Below, in pieces: positions 1-7,752 of a DNA stretch of 26,251 bases. The DNA lies in NCBI GenBank assembly GCA_937967705.1, contig CALCJG010000305.1:1-26251 (forward strand), given 5' to 3'. This DNA comes from an uncultured Spirochaetia bacterium (GTDB lineage Bacteria; Spirochaetota; UBA4802; JAGODF01). The notes beneath the pieces are model-generated. The model was not told where the DNA came from, did not search any database, and saw nothing but the letters and a program-made list of their open reading frames with translations. A program made the position numbers and the translations under genes. Each line of letters opens with the position of its first letter. The stretch's first letter is position 1.

Positions 1-242
1 ACAGTGGAACCGCCAATAATGGTTTCCTGATCCTCCCTTCCGGGTTCGCGGAAGTGAACATGCATATCGATGAGGCCCGGCAGGACAAGACATCCCCGAG
101 CATCGATGATAAGGGCGTCTTCAGGAGCGCTGATATTACTGCCGATTCGTGCAATGGTTCCCGACTCGATAAGTACATCAGCTACCTCATCAAAATTGGA
201 GGATGGGTCCAGCACCCTCCCCTTCTGTATTAAAAGTTTCAT
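1..242 (-). CDS. pyrC: Dihydroorotase, N-terminal part (cut by window edge)
   Basis: Only the first 80 or so residues are in the window; the gene runs off the left edge. The translation begins MKLLIQKGRVLDPSS and contains LPGLIDMHVHFREPG, the dihydroorotase signature with the HxH pair that binds the catalytic metal. Dihydroorotase closes N-carbamoyl-aspartate to dihydroorotate, the step after PyrB in pyrimidine synthesis, in the cytoplasm. The ATG lies three bases after the pyrB stop codon, so the two genes are almost certainly one transcript and translationally coupled. The opening resembles the class I (PyrC/allantoinase-like) family rather than the E. coli short type. Identity is firm; the rest of the active site cannot be checked. 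Confidence 0.93.
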   Translation of the reverse strand, partial: MKLLIQKGRVLDPSSNFDEVADVLIESGTIARIGSNISAPEDALIIDARGCLVLPGLIDMHVHFREPGREDQETIIGGST

Positions 243-245
243 CGT

Positions 246-1193
246 TTAGTCCTTGTCGATTCCTTCGAGTGGTGTTCCCCCGGCTAAAAGGTAAAAAATG
301 GACATACGAACAGCAATTCCGTTGGTCACCTGCTCATTGATAATAGAGTTAGGGCTGTCCGCAACGTCATTGTCGATTTCAATGCCACGGTTGATTGGTC
401 CCGGGTGCATCACAATGATATCCTTTTTACATTTTTTAAGCCTGTCGGTTGTAAGGGCGTATTGGCGATGATATTCCCTGATTGAAGGAAAGAGGGAGCC
501 CTTCTGACGCTCTTTCTGTATGCGCAACATCTGGATCACATCCAGTTGGGGAAGGAGCTCATCAAGGTTATAATGTATATTCACATCATAGATCTTGAAT
601 TCATCGGGAACGAGGGTGGGGGGTCCGCACAGGTGAACCCGGGCGCCCATCCGTTTGAATACTTCAATATCAGACCTGGCTACCCGGGAATGCTTGATAT
701 CGCCCACAATCCCAACATTGAGTCCTTCGAGGGTTTCCCGTTTCTCCAGAATGGAGTAAGCATCCAGCAGGGCTTGGGTCGGATGGGCGTGAAATCCGTC
801 ACCGCCGTTAATAACTGAGGCCTTGATGTTCTTGGATAAAAAATGCGGTGCCAGGGACACCGCATGACGCATCACAATGTAGTCGGCTTTCATGGCCTCA
901 AGGGTATGTACCGTATCGATGAGCGATTCCCCCTTTACCACGCTTGATGTGGCCACGGAGATATTTATCAGATCGGCTGAAAGTCTTTTGGCAGCCAGTT
1001 CAAAACTGAGTCGCGTCCGTGTAGAGGGCTCGTAGAAAAGACAACAGACCGTTTTTCCTCTGAGAACGGGAACGGTTTTAATGGATCGAGTGAAGAGGTC
1101 TTTGAAGTAACGGGCGGAATCACAAATAAGTTGAATTTCCTCTGTCGTGAGGGACTCAATATCCAGTAAATCTTTTGATCGCAATCCGCTCAT
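246..1193 (-). CDS. pyrB: Aspartate carbamoyltransferase catalytic chain
   Basis: PyrB joins carbamoyl phosphate to aspartate, the first committed step of pyrimidine synthesis. Visible family motifs are YEPSTRTRLSFE (carbamoyl-phosphate loop), HAHPTQALLDAYSI and MHPGPINRGIEI. I place the start at the ATG at 1193 (MSGLRSKDLLDIESL, 315 residues), which matches the usual N terminus. The reading frame is open eight codons further to a GTG at 1217, but that GTG and the ATG at 1208 lie inside or upstream of a strong promoter -10 box. No good Shine-Dalgarno precedes any of the three starts. The gene is followed after three bases by pyrC. No pyrI, PyrR-type leader or attenuator is visible upstream. 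Confidence 0.95.
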   Translation of the reverse strand: MSGLRSKDLLDIESLTTEEIQLICDSARYFKDLFTRSIKTVPVLRGKTVCCLFYEPSTRTRLSFELAAKRLSADLINISVATSSVVKGESLIDTVHTLEAMKADYIVMRHAVSLAPHFLSKNIKASVINGGDGFHAHPTQALLDAYSILEKRETLEGLNVGIVGDIKHSRVARSDIEVFKRMGARVHLCGPPTLVPDEFKIYDVNIHYNLDELLPQLDVIQMLRIQKERQKGSLFPSIREYHRQYALTTDRLKKCKKDIIVMHPGPINRGIEIDNDVADSPNSIINEQVTNGIAVRMSIFYLLAGGTPLEGIDKD

Positions 1194-1203
1194 GGTCTTA
1201 ATG

Positions 1204-1233
1204 ATCATAGGAAACACTAAATATATATGTCAA
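1204..1233 (-). promoter_or_regulatory. Sigma70-type promoter of pyrBC
   Basis: On the minus strand there is a consensus TTGACA (1233-1228), an 18-base spacer and TATGAT (1209-1204). The predicted transcription start, near 1197, leaves only about four bases before the pyrB ATG at 1193, so the mRNA would be nearly leaderless. The promoter begins about 28 bases downstream of the remnant end of the preceding PAS/EAL gene. Boxes are seen directly; activity is inferred. Confidence 0.6.
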
Positions 1234-1261
1234 ACCAAATATTGCCAGAGAGACATAAAAT

Positions 1262-1516
1262 CTAAACGGTTGACCGCAGGGCATTTGCATTGTCCTGCAG
1301 TACTTTCCGGATTTTTCCCTGGGGAAGGGGAATATGATTGAGATAAAATCCCTGAATCTCGTCGCATCCTATCTTTTGAAGAATTTCAAACTGCCCCTTG
1401 GTCTGAACCCCTTCAGCAACAACCTTTAAACGGTTGGGTTTGAACCCATGAACCATGTTTATAATATTTTTGACCAGGGTAACATAATTTGTATCTATCT
1501 CGAGATGCTGAATAAA
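1262..1516 (-). pseudogene. C-terminal EAL tail severed from the PAS/GGDEF/EAL gene by a TAA codon
   Basis: This stretch continues the reading frame of the upstream EAL protein without any shift: after the TAA at 1519-1517 come FIQHLEIDTNYVTLV, then 64 more residues to a natural TAG. It carries the last EAL-domain motifs, LKVVAEGVQ and GCDEIQGFYLNHIPLPQ. Canonical EAL proteins read KIDRSF at the junction; here the text is KLDK-stop-F, so TAA sits where Ser is usual and is one base from the Ser codon TCA. Everything else about the tail looks intact, which suggests a very recent nonsense mutation, a sequence error or readthrough. Alone it has no ribosome binding site and would not be functional. 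Confidence 0.85.
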
Positions 1517-4468
1517 TTATTTGTCCAGCTTAACAGTATTGATGATGTCCGGCAGGGCGGGCAATTTGGCGAGGGCCGAGTATTCCGTTCCAAAATCATC
1601 GATAGCCAGATGGCATCCCAAACCCTTAATCTGATTGAGTATGGTGATGCTTTCGTCTTTAACGACCTCCCGCTCAATAATCTCCAGCTCAAGCAGATGC
1701 GGAGGAATGCCGGTTTTTTCCAGAAGGACCTTCAGCGAACTGAGCAGTGTTTCATTCAGGTGACGCGGGGAGATGTTAACGGATAATTGAAGATCCGGAG
1801 TGATTTTATGCCACAGTTTCAGCTGATGACAGGCCCTTCGCAGTATTTCATCCTCAATGAGCTGTATCATGCCGGTCTCCTCAGAGATGGTTATGAAGGA
1901 GGAGGGCGGAAGAAGGCCTCTTTGGGGATGCATCCAGCGCATGAGGGCTTCGAGACCTACGATGCGGCCTTGCATGTTGATACGGGGCTGATAGAATATT
2001 TTGAATGCCTTGGATATGGCCAGTTTTCCCGTTGCCAAGCGTAAATCCTTTTCAAGGTCCAGTTTTTCAATGAGTTCCCTGTGAAGCCTCTCATCGTAAA
2101 ACATATAGGGCTTACGGTTGTCTCTGGCGGTTTTAGCCGCCTGGCGACTCGTGGACAGCACCTTGGAGGGATTGCCCGGCTTGCTCGACTTATAGTCCGT
2201 GGGATAGATGGAGAGTCCAATACTCACATCCAGTTTTGTCTGGCCCCTGAAGTCCCGGGAGAAGTGTTTGATGGCTTTGTTGACGATTTTAATCGCTTCA
2301 TCTTCAACCTTCTGATATGTCTGAAGGGGTAGAAGAACCGTAAATTCACACTCATCGGTTCGGGCAATGGAATCCCGCTTGAAGAATATATCCGAGAGAC
2401 TGTCTGCAATGTCCTGTATCAAAATGTTCACCATGTCATTTCCGAAACCGGGATTACGATGTCTTATCTTGTCGAGTTCTTCTCTCGAAAGATCAATAGT
2501 CATGACGGCGAAAAACTTGTCGGATTTCTCAGTAGCAAGGATTTCCTCAGAGAGCTTTCTTTCAAATCCCTTCAAATTGAGGAGGTTGGTGAATTCGTCA
2601 TGAAGTTCAAGAAATTCCGAACGTTTTCGTTCTGATATGTCCCTTATGTTAAAGACGGCACCGACGATCTCGTTATTCCAGCTTGTAACGTTTCCAGTTA
2701 CCTCGACCCATATAAAGGATTTATTGGCGTGACGAACTCTCAGTTCCAGGGGTACAGGATCCTGCTTCTCAATCAGGACCTGTTTGATTACAGAGTTGAT
2801 AGTCTCTACATCATCGGCATGAACAAATTCAAAAAGGGAATGCCCTACGACTTCAGAGACCTCATATCCGGTCATGCGTCGGGGAGTGCTGATGTATTCG
2901 ATGATTCCCTTCCTATCGATCTGACAGATGATATCCACCATGTTGCGGGTTATCTGCTCAAAACGTCTTTGGCTTTCCTTCAGCAGAGACAAGTCGCGAA
3001 CAGCAAGAACGGTCATCTCGTCCCCCTGGAATATTATCGTATCACAACGCAGTTCCACAGGCAGAATATGACCGTCGTTATTGATCAGGTCGACTTCAAA
3101 GGGGTGTTGGTATCGATTGAGTGTGTTTTTCAGATAAATGTCATGGTGTTCCAGGGTGATGTATTCGAGAAGATTTTTTCCAATTACCTGCAGGGGGTTG
3201 TATCCGCTCATGCGAAAAAAAGCCTGATTGGCGATGATAATCCCGTTGGCATCGTGGATGATGATTCCGTCGAAGGTGGCGTCTGCCAGCAGGCGAAAAC
3301 GGCTTTCGCTTTCAGATAAAGCCATTTCAGCCCTTTTCCGGATTGTTGTGTTGCGGCATACTATATGGTAACCGGATATGTCCTTTCCAGAAAAGGTGAT
3401 CTGGACATTTTGCTCAATCCAGATCTCGTCACCATCCTTTGTTAGTATTGGGAATTCCATATAGGTACTGGGTATTCTTTTTTGATTCTGATTTCTATAA
3501 AACTGAAAAACTGTTTTTTTGTAATCCTCCCTGACAAAATCCAGATAGCTTTTACCGACAAGATCAGTTTCAGAATATCCGGTGGTTTTATAGGCGGCCG
3601 GGTTACAATAGATAATATTACCCTTCAAATCCAGAGTGTATATAATGTCACTGGTTGAATTGACGATTTGTTCGTATTTCTTCTTATTGAATTTGAGTTC
3701 CTCTTCGAAGGCCTTCTTTTCGGTTATATCCAGCATGGCAGACATAACAATGTTTCGATTGCTTACCCGTACTGATTTGGAATACAGGGAGACCCATCTC
3801 AACTCACCTGATTTGGTGATTATCCTGAAGTCATAATTGGGGATTGCGTGAACACAATCGCCACTCATCTTTATCAGGGCCTGTCTTTCCACGAAGGGTC
3901 TGTCGTCAGGATGAACCAGATTGAGGAAACCGTTGATTTCCCAGAGCAGTATTTCTTCCCGGGAATATCCGGTTAACTGCAATATGAGATCATTGGCATA
4001 TCCTATCTTCCCATCCTCAATGGTGTATATTCCCAGGATGGACTGATCTGTCAGGGCCCGGAATTTTTCCTCATTGTCCCGCAGGATGGTTTCAATCTTC
4101 TTTTTCTCGGTAATATCTCTGACGATAACCACTCTTCCTCTCTCAGTACCGGCTATGGGGCCCCCCAGTAGTTCAAGGTAGAGAGTCTCTCCGTCTCCAC
4201 GTCGGGTTCGAATCTCGTAGGGTGCGGGAAAATTATTTTGAATATTAAATTCAATTAATTCTCTATCATTTTTGTCAACGAATTCGGAGAAATGGCGTCC
4301 TATAATCTCTGATGGGGAGATGCCGATTATGCGGGAAAGCTGATCATTGACTTCACGGATGATTCCGTTGCAATGGACCAGGTATCCGTCCTTCATGCTG
4401 TTGATGACCTTATGGTAGTACTCCAGTTTTTGCTGGAGCTCCTTTGATGCGGTTGAATCATCCGTCAT
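1517..4468 (-). CDS. Five-PAS GGDEF-EAL regulator, truncated inside the EAL domain
   Basis: This is a cytoplasmic multi-sensor protein of the c-di-GMP family, 983 residues to the first stop. Domains in order: PAS at about 15-125, 135-255, 262-380, 388-498 and 503-615; a GGDEF-type domain at about 622-790; EAL from about 800. The GGDEF signature is degenerate (RTDECEF at 703-709), so cyclase activity is unlikely. EAL residues seen are GLEAL (838-842), N898, E929/E932, IDDFG (956-960) and K980. The protein ends at K983, before the last catalytic motifs, which continue in frame beyond the TAA. There is no membrane segment. The start is supported by GGGAGG eight bases upstream. The gene follows a 250-base gap after the VWA gene, with no convincing promoter. 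Ligands of the PAS domains cannot be read from sequence. Confidence 0.92.
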   Translation of the reverse strand: MTDDSTASKELQQKLEYYHKVINSMKDGYLVHCNGIIREVNDQLSRIIGISPSEIIGRHFSEFVDKNDRELIEFNIQNNFPAPYEIRTRRGDGETLYLELLGGPIAGTERGRVVIVRDITEKKKIETILRDNEEKFRALTDQSILGIYTIEDGKIGYANDLILQLTGYSREEILLWEINGFLNLVHPDDRPFVERQALIKMSGDCVHAIPNYDFRIITKSGELRWVSLYSKSVRVSNRNIVMSAMLDITEKKAFEEELKFNKKKYEQIVNSTSDIIYTLDLKGNIIYCNPAAYKTTGYSETDLVGKSYLDFVREDYKKTVFQFYRNQNQKRIPSTYMEFPILTKDGDEIWIEQNVQITFSGKDISGYHIVCRNTTIRKRAEMALSESESRFRLLADATFDGIIIHDANGIIIANQAFFRMSGYNPLQVIGKNLLEYITLEHHDIYLKNTLNRYQHPFEVDLINNDGHILPVELRCDTIIFQGDEMTVLAVRDLSLLKESQRRFEQITRNMVDIICQIDRKGIIEYISTPRRMTGYEVSEVVGHSLFEFVHADDVETINSVIKQVLIEKQDPVPLELRVRHANKSFIWVEVTGNVTSWNNEIVGAVFNIRDISERKRSEFLELHDEFTNLLNLKGFERKLSEEILATEKSDKFFAVMTIDLSREELDKIRHRNPGFGNDMVNILIQDIADSLSDIFFKRDSIARTDECEFTVLLPLQTYQKVEDEAIKIVNKAIKHFSRDFRGQTKLDVSIGLSIYPTDYKSSKPGNPSKVLSTSRQAAKTARDNRKPYMFYDERLHRELIEKLDLEKDLRLATGKLAISKAFKIFYQPRINMQGRIVGLEALMRWMHPQRGLLPPSSFITISEETGMIQLIEDEILRRACHQLKLWHKITPDLQLSVNISPRHLNETLLSSLKVLLEKTGIPPHLLELEIIEREVVKDESITILNQIKGLGCHLAIDDFGTEYSALAKLPALPDIINTVKLDK

Positions 4469-4637
4469 TATTGCCTCCCAGTTAACCGATCAGATGATGA
4501 TCTTAAGCGCATAGAAGAGAGAATGAGAACATATGAAAGAGTTGTTAATATTTGCCGCGAGTACATTCGACGGTAAACCCGAGAATGTGATATAGTCGCA
4601 ACTGCAATAGCACCGAAATGCATCACGTCTATCCTTT

Positions 4638-4676
4638 AAAAACACCCCTGACAATAAAGATAGGGAGGCTGTTTTT
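4638..4676 (-). terminator. Possible rho-independent terminator after the VWA operon
   Basis: About 45 bases past the VWA stop, the minus strand has arms AAAAACA and TGTTTTT (7 bp), a three-base bulge, then TCCCT paired with AGGGG around a 12-base loop, ending in a T run. It is imperfect, hence the modest confidence. It would separate the MBL-MoxR-VWA operon from the PAS/EAL gene. The rest of 4469-4718 holds nothing I can name. Confidence 0.35.
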
Positions 4677-4718
4677 GTAAAGCAGCTATTTGAGTATGAT
4701 GATAAAAATATTCGGTGA

Positions 4719-5903
4719 TTATTGAAGTTTGCCTTTACCCTGCAAGAGAAATCTAACGCCCTTGTCAAGACCATCGAGAGTCAATTCGAACATGGGAAAG
4801 AATTCTCTTATCATGCGGGTGGTTTGAATATAGTTCCAGGATCGCTCAGGCAGCGGATTCAACCAGATGGAGTCACGGAATTTTTCCCTGATCCTTTGCA
4901 GCCATACGACTCCCGGGGTATCGTTATAATACCAGTAGTCGATGGCGCCATTGGTCCATGTCAACTCGGAAGGGGCCATCTCTGCATCACCGACGATGAT
5001 AAGCTTATAATCACTGTCTTCAGTTTTAAGGAGCTCCAGTGTGGATTGGCTGGCACTTCTCTCCATGTCCGTCCATAGATCCTGATAAATGCAGTTATGA
5101 AAGTAAAAATGCCTAAAGCGGCTTATCTGGGATGAGGCGGCTGAAAAAAGGCGCTCGACCAGAGTTGAATAAGGTATCATGGAACCTCCTGTATCCATGA
5201 GGAGGATGACTTTTGAGGTTTTCTTTTCCTTATCCTCCCATACAAGCTCTATTTCGCCGGCATTTTTACAGGTTTCATCAATGGTCTTGTCTAGATCCAG
5301 TTTTTCACCAAGGCCCATGGGCAGGAGGGATCTAAGGTGGGACAGAGCTACTCGCATCTGACGTGTGTCAAGGGTAATGTCACTGGAATAATTTTTGAAA
5401 CTGCGTTTTTCGGCAATCTGAACGGCTCTTTTGTGGCGGGACTCACCCTGCCCTATTCGGATACCTGCGGGATTATAACCCCATGCTCCCTGGGTGGATC
5501 GGCCTCCGGTTCCGATGGCCTTGTTCCCTCCAACGTGATCTTTGTAATGCCCCTGGCGCATCTGCTCTTCAAAGTTGCGGAGAATTTCATCGAGGTTAAG
5601 TTCATCGATTTTTTTCTTTTCCTCTTCAGAGAGATTGAGCTCCTTCACCTTTTGAAGACCCTCTAATATCTTTTCCAGCATATCATCGGTTGTTTCTATA
5701 TCCTCGAAAGTATCAAGAAATGCCATGTCATAACGGTCGAAATGGATCTCATTCTTGACTAGGACGGAGCGCCCCAGGTAATAGAAACGGGTAAGGCTGC
5801 AGTCATTGAGATGAATGGATAGTGCCTTGTGAAGGGTTATCCATTCATGCAGTGATACAGGAACTCCTCTCGCCTTGAGGTTGAAGAAGAAATTAATAAA
5901 CAT
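4719..5903 (-). CDS. VWA-domain (CoxE-like) protein partnered with MoxR ATPase
   Basis: A 394-residue soluble protein. Residues 1-130 form a helical, acidic region with an amphipathic stretch rich in Glu and Lys (near 85-115). A von Willebrand A domain begins near 230. Its metal site reads LLMDTGGSM (about 234-242), a variant of the usual DxSxS in which the first Ser is Gly. GDAEMAPSEL near 306 fits the later MIDAS acidic loop. Such proteins work with MoxR ATPases to insert cofactors or remodel complexes, as in CoxE, NorD and CbbO. The start is ATG 5903 because AGGAG lies five bases upstream; an earlier in-frame start at 5957 is buried in the MoxR gene. It overlaps moxR by 11 bases. The target is unknown. 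Confidence 0.82.
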   Translation of the reverse strand: MFINFFFNLKARGVPVSLHEWITLHKALSIHLNDCSLTRFYYLGRSVLVKNEIHFDRYDMAFLDTFEDIETTDDMLEKILEGLQKVKELNLSEEEKKKIDELNLDEILRNFEEQMRQGHYKDHVGGNKAIGTGGRSTQGAWGYNPAGIRIGQGESRHKRAVQIAEKRSFKNYSSDITLDTRQMRVALSHLRSLLPMGLGEKLDLDKTIDETCKNAGEIELVWEDKEKKTSKVILLMDTGGSMIPYSTLVERLFSAASSQISRFRHFYFHNCIYQDLWTDMERSASQSTLELLKTEDSDYKLIIVGDAEMAPSELTWTNGAIDYWYYNDTPGVVWLQRIREKFRDSIWLNPLPERSWNYIQTTRMIREFFPMFELTLDGLDKGVRFLLQGKGKLQ

Positions 5904-6747
5904 TACGGCTCCTGTTGCTCGTGTTATAAGCGTAATGGTTCTTTCCGGAATTGGCAACGAGATCCACGTCCTCTTTCTTTTTCAGGAGGGTTCCCAGGAA
6001 GGGAATTTCCTTATCAACGGTTTTTGGAGGTATGCCCCCGATGATCAGGGCCTGAATCCAGTCGATTAGTTCGCTTGTAGAAGGTTTTTTTCTGAGCATG
6101 TCAAACTGACGGATACTGTAAAATTTTTTCAAGCATTCGTGGAGAAGTTTTTTTTCAATATCGGGGAAATGAACCCTAACGATCTCCTCCATGAGGTTAT
6201 CATCGGGAAATTCGATGTAGTGAAAAATACACCGCCTCAGGAAAGGATCGGGGAGCTCCTTTTCACTGTTGGATGTGATGATGACGATGGGGCGATTGGC
6301 AGCCTTAATGGTAACTCCGGTTTCTGGAATGTAGAAACTCATCTCGTCCAGCTCATTGAGAAGGTCGTTGGGAAACTCTATATCGGCCTTGTCGATTTCA
6401 TCAATAAGAAGAACGACCTGCTCCTCCGAGGCAAAAGCCTCTCCCAGCTTGCCCAGTTTGATGTAGAGACTGATGTCGGAAATATCCCGATCGCCAAAAC
6501 GCGCATCATTGAGGCGTTGAACGGTATCATAGACGTAAAGTCCCTCCCGGGCCTTCGTTGTGGATTTGATGTTCCAGATGAAAAACTGTTTATTCAACCC
6601 TTTTGCTATGGAATGAGCCAGGAGGGTTTTTCCCGTACCGGGTTCGCCTTTGACAAGAAGGGGGCGTCCCAGGGCGATGGAAACATTAACATTGTCTTTG
6701 AGTTCCGGTGAGAGTACATATTCTTCGGTTCCCTTGAAATAATTCAT
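5893..6747 (-). CDS. MoxR-family AAA+ ATPase
   Basis: A 284-residue ATPase with Walker A GEPGTGKT (34-41), Walker B VVLLIDEIDKAD (111-122), sensor 1 IITSN (156-160) and arginines R171/R172 in the position of the arginine finger. The opening, with a helix then RPLLVKGEPG, and the DLLNELDEMSFYIPE stretch are typical of MoxR-type chaperone ATPases, which act with VWA proteins encoded next door. The start ATG overlaps the stop of the upstream MBL gene by four bases (ATGA), and the stop overlaps the VWA start by 11 bases, so the three proteins are probably made together. The last 20 residues are rich in Asn, Ser and Arg and look unlike a standard MoxR tail. Confidence 0.9.
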   Translation of the reverse strand: MNYFKGTEEYVLSPELKDNVNVSIALGRPLLVKGEPGTGKTLLAHSIAKGLNKQFFIWNIKSTTKAREGLYVYDTVQRLNDARFGDRDISDISLYIKLGKLGEAFASEEQVVLLIDEIDKADIEFPNDLLNELDEMSFYIPETGVTIKAANRPIVIITSNSEKELPDPFLRRCIFHYIEFPDDNLMEEIVRVHFPDIEKKLLHECLKKFYSIRQFDMLRKKPSTSELIDWIQALIIGGIPPKTVDKEIPFLGTLLKKKEDVDLVANSGKNHYAYNTSNRSRNVY

Positions 6748-7541
6748 TGTTTACTCCTAGTTAATTTAATGATGTCAAGATCGTCGGGGAATATGAATCT
6801 ATTCTCATGCTCTCCCAATAGATCACGGTTGCGTAAAACCTGCTCAGCATGGGATACTCCCTCGGGCAGGTACATATGCGTTATATAGATACGGTCTGGT
6901 AAGGCATCCGTCTTAATGAGTTTAATGATATCACTTGAGGATATGTGACCGGGGTAGGTGTTAAAATCTGCAATGCTCCATTCCATTACGGTTGTCTGGG
7001 ATTTTTCTAAAAGAGATAACAGTTTATCGCAATAACCGGTATCCCCTGTGACGGCAAGATTCATGCTCGTCATTTCAAAAAGATATCCGGAAGAAAAGTC
7101 GCCGTGAGAAAGATGGTAGGCAGTAGTGCTGTAAAAGGTTCCTGTATAGGTCTCGCCATCAGCTATTTCATGAAGGACTACATCAAAGGGTAGCGGATAG
7201 TCCCCCATGAAGGGGAGAAGACGTTCGCTGTAGAAGTTATTGAGACCATGGGGACCCACAAGGTGCAGTGGTTTTTCCCTACGTCCCGAGACATCCCACA
7301 TACTGCCCCAGAAAAAGTCTGGAAGGCCGGAGATATGATCCATATGGAAGTGGGTCAGGAAGATGGTCGATATTTCTTTGTAATGGAAATCAGCGGAATT
7401 TAATCGGGAGATCTGATGATAGGCCCCACCACCGAAGTCAACGGCTATCATGTCCTCACCAGACGAGAGCAGCAGTGAGGACGGGTTACGGGATGCCGCA
7501 TTGCAGGTGCCGGTGCCCAGAAATGCCAGTTTTACGTCCAT
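6744..7541 (-). CDS. Metallo-beta-lactamase-fold hydrolase (RNase Z/arylsulfatase-like)
   Basis: A 265-residue protein with LTHFHMDHISG (residues 62-72), the HxHxDH zinc-binding signature. Further ligand candidates are His in HLSHGD, Asp in VTGDTGYCD and His in YITHMYLP. The opening LAFLGTGTCNAASRNPSS, with an early GTG, resembles the RNase Z/PQQB/arylsulfatase branch of the superfamily. Substrate is unknown; it lacks the long exosite arm of RNase Z, so tRNA processing is not assumed. The ATG at 7541 has AAGGAG seven bases upstream. It is the first gene of an operon with moxR and the VWA gene. This hydrolase is not part of the classic MoxR-VWA pairs, so the association is informative. Confidence 0.85.
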   Translation of the reverse strand: MDVKLAFLGTGTCNAASRNPSSLLLSSGEDMIAVDFGGGAYHQISRLNSADFHYKEISTIFLTHFHMDHISGLPDFFWGSMWDVSGRREKPLHLVGPHGLNNFYSERLLPFMGDYPLPFDVVLHEIADGETYTGTFYSTTAYHLSHGDFSSGYLFEMTSMNLAVTGDTGYCDKLLSLLEKSQTTVMEWSIADFNTYPGHISSSDIIKLIKTDALPDRIYITHMYLPEGVSHAEQVLRNRDLLGEHENRFIFPDDLDIIKLTRSKQ

Positions 7542-7615
7542 TATTCTCCTTTTAATGTTTTATATACCAAATAGAAATCATGAATATAAAAAATGATGTA
7601 GGGTTAAATTATCAG

Positions 7616-7634
7616 TAATGATATCATTATAGCA
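7616..7634 (-). promoter_or_regulatory. Extended -10 promoter with overlapping palindrome, MBL-MoxR-VWA operon
   Basis: The minus strand shows TGCTATAAT (7634-7626), a perfect extended -10 box, though no good -35. It overlaps the 14-base perfect palindrome TAATGATATCATTA (7616-7629), which covers the -10 and the likely start site near 7619. That is where a repressor operator would lie. The leader to the MBL start is about 78 bases. Sequence features are certain; function is inferred. Confidence 0.5.
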
Positions 7635-7714
7635 AAAAATCATCATTTTTCATTGTTTCAGGAATTCTTATTTGAGAGAGAGGTCGTATGCAGTCAAGAG
7701 GAATTTTAAAAGGC

Positions 7715-7741
7715 AGTACCGGTTCCCTTTGAACCGGTACT
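7715..7741 (-). terminator. Rho-independent terminator after the first FecR gene
   Basis: A perfect 11-bp stem (AGTACCGGTTC / GAACCGGTACT) with a five-base loop begins 12 bases past the FecR stop codon. On the minus strand it is followed by GCCTTTTAAAA. The loop and stem fit a terminator for the FecR lipoprotein mRNA. Confidence 0.72.
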
Positions 7742-7752
7742 CCTGGAGAATA

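Noticed and set aside
546..818. Plus-strand frame opposite pyrB
   Set aside because: It lies entirely inside a strongly recognised gene on the other strand and has no features of its own.
2729..3319. Long plus-strand frame opposite the PAS domains
   Set aside because: At 196 codons it is long, but the opposite strand encodes clear PAS domains and this frame lacks a ribosome binding site and any known motif.
4190..4220. GGTTCGAATC resembling a tRNA T-arm
   Set aside because: It falls in the coding sequence of a PAS domain and there is no acceptor, D-arm or anticodon arm in the required positions.
4490..4774. Minus-strand frame of 94 codons between the VWA and PAS genes
   Set aside because: It overlaps the end of the VWA gene by 56 bases, has no ribosome binding site, and encodes Cys/Ser-rich text with no pattern. 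I treat it as a chance frame.
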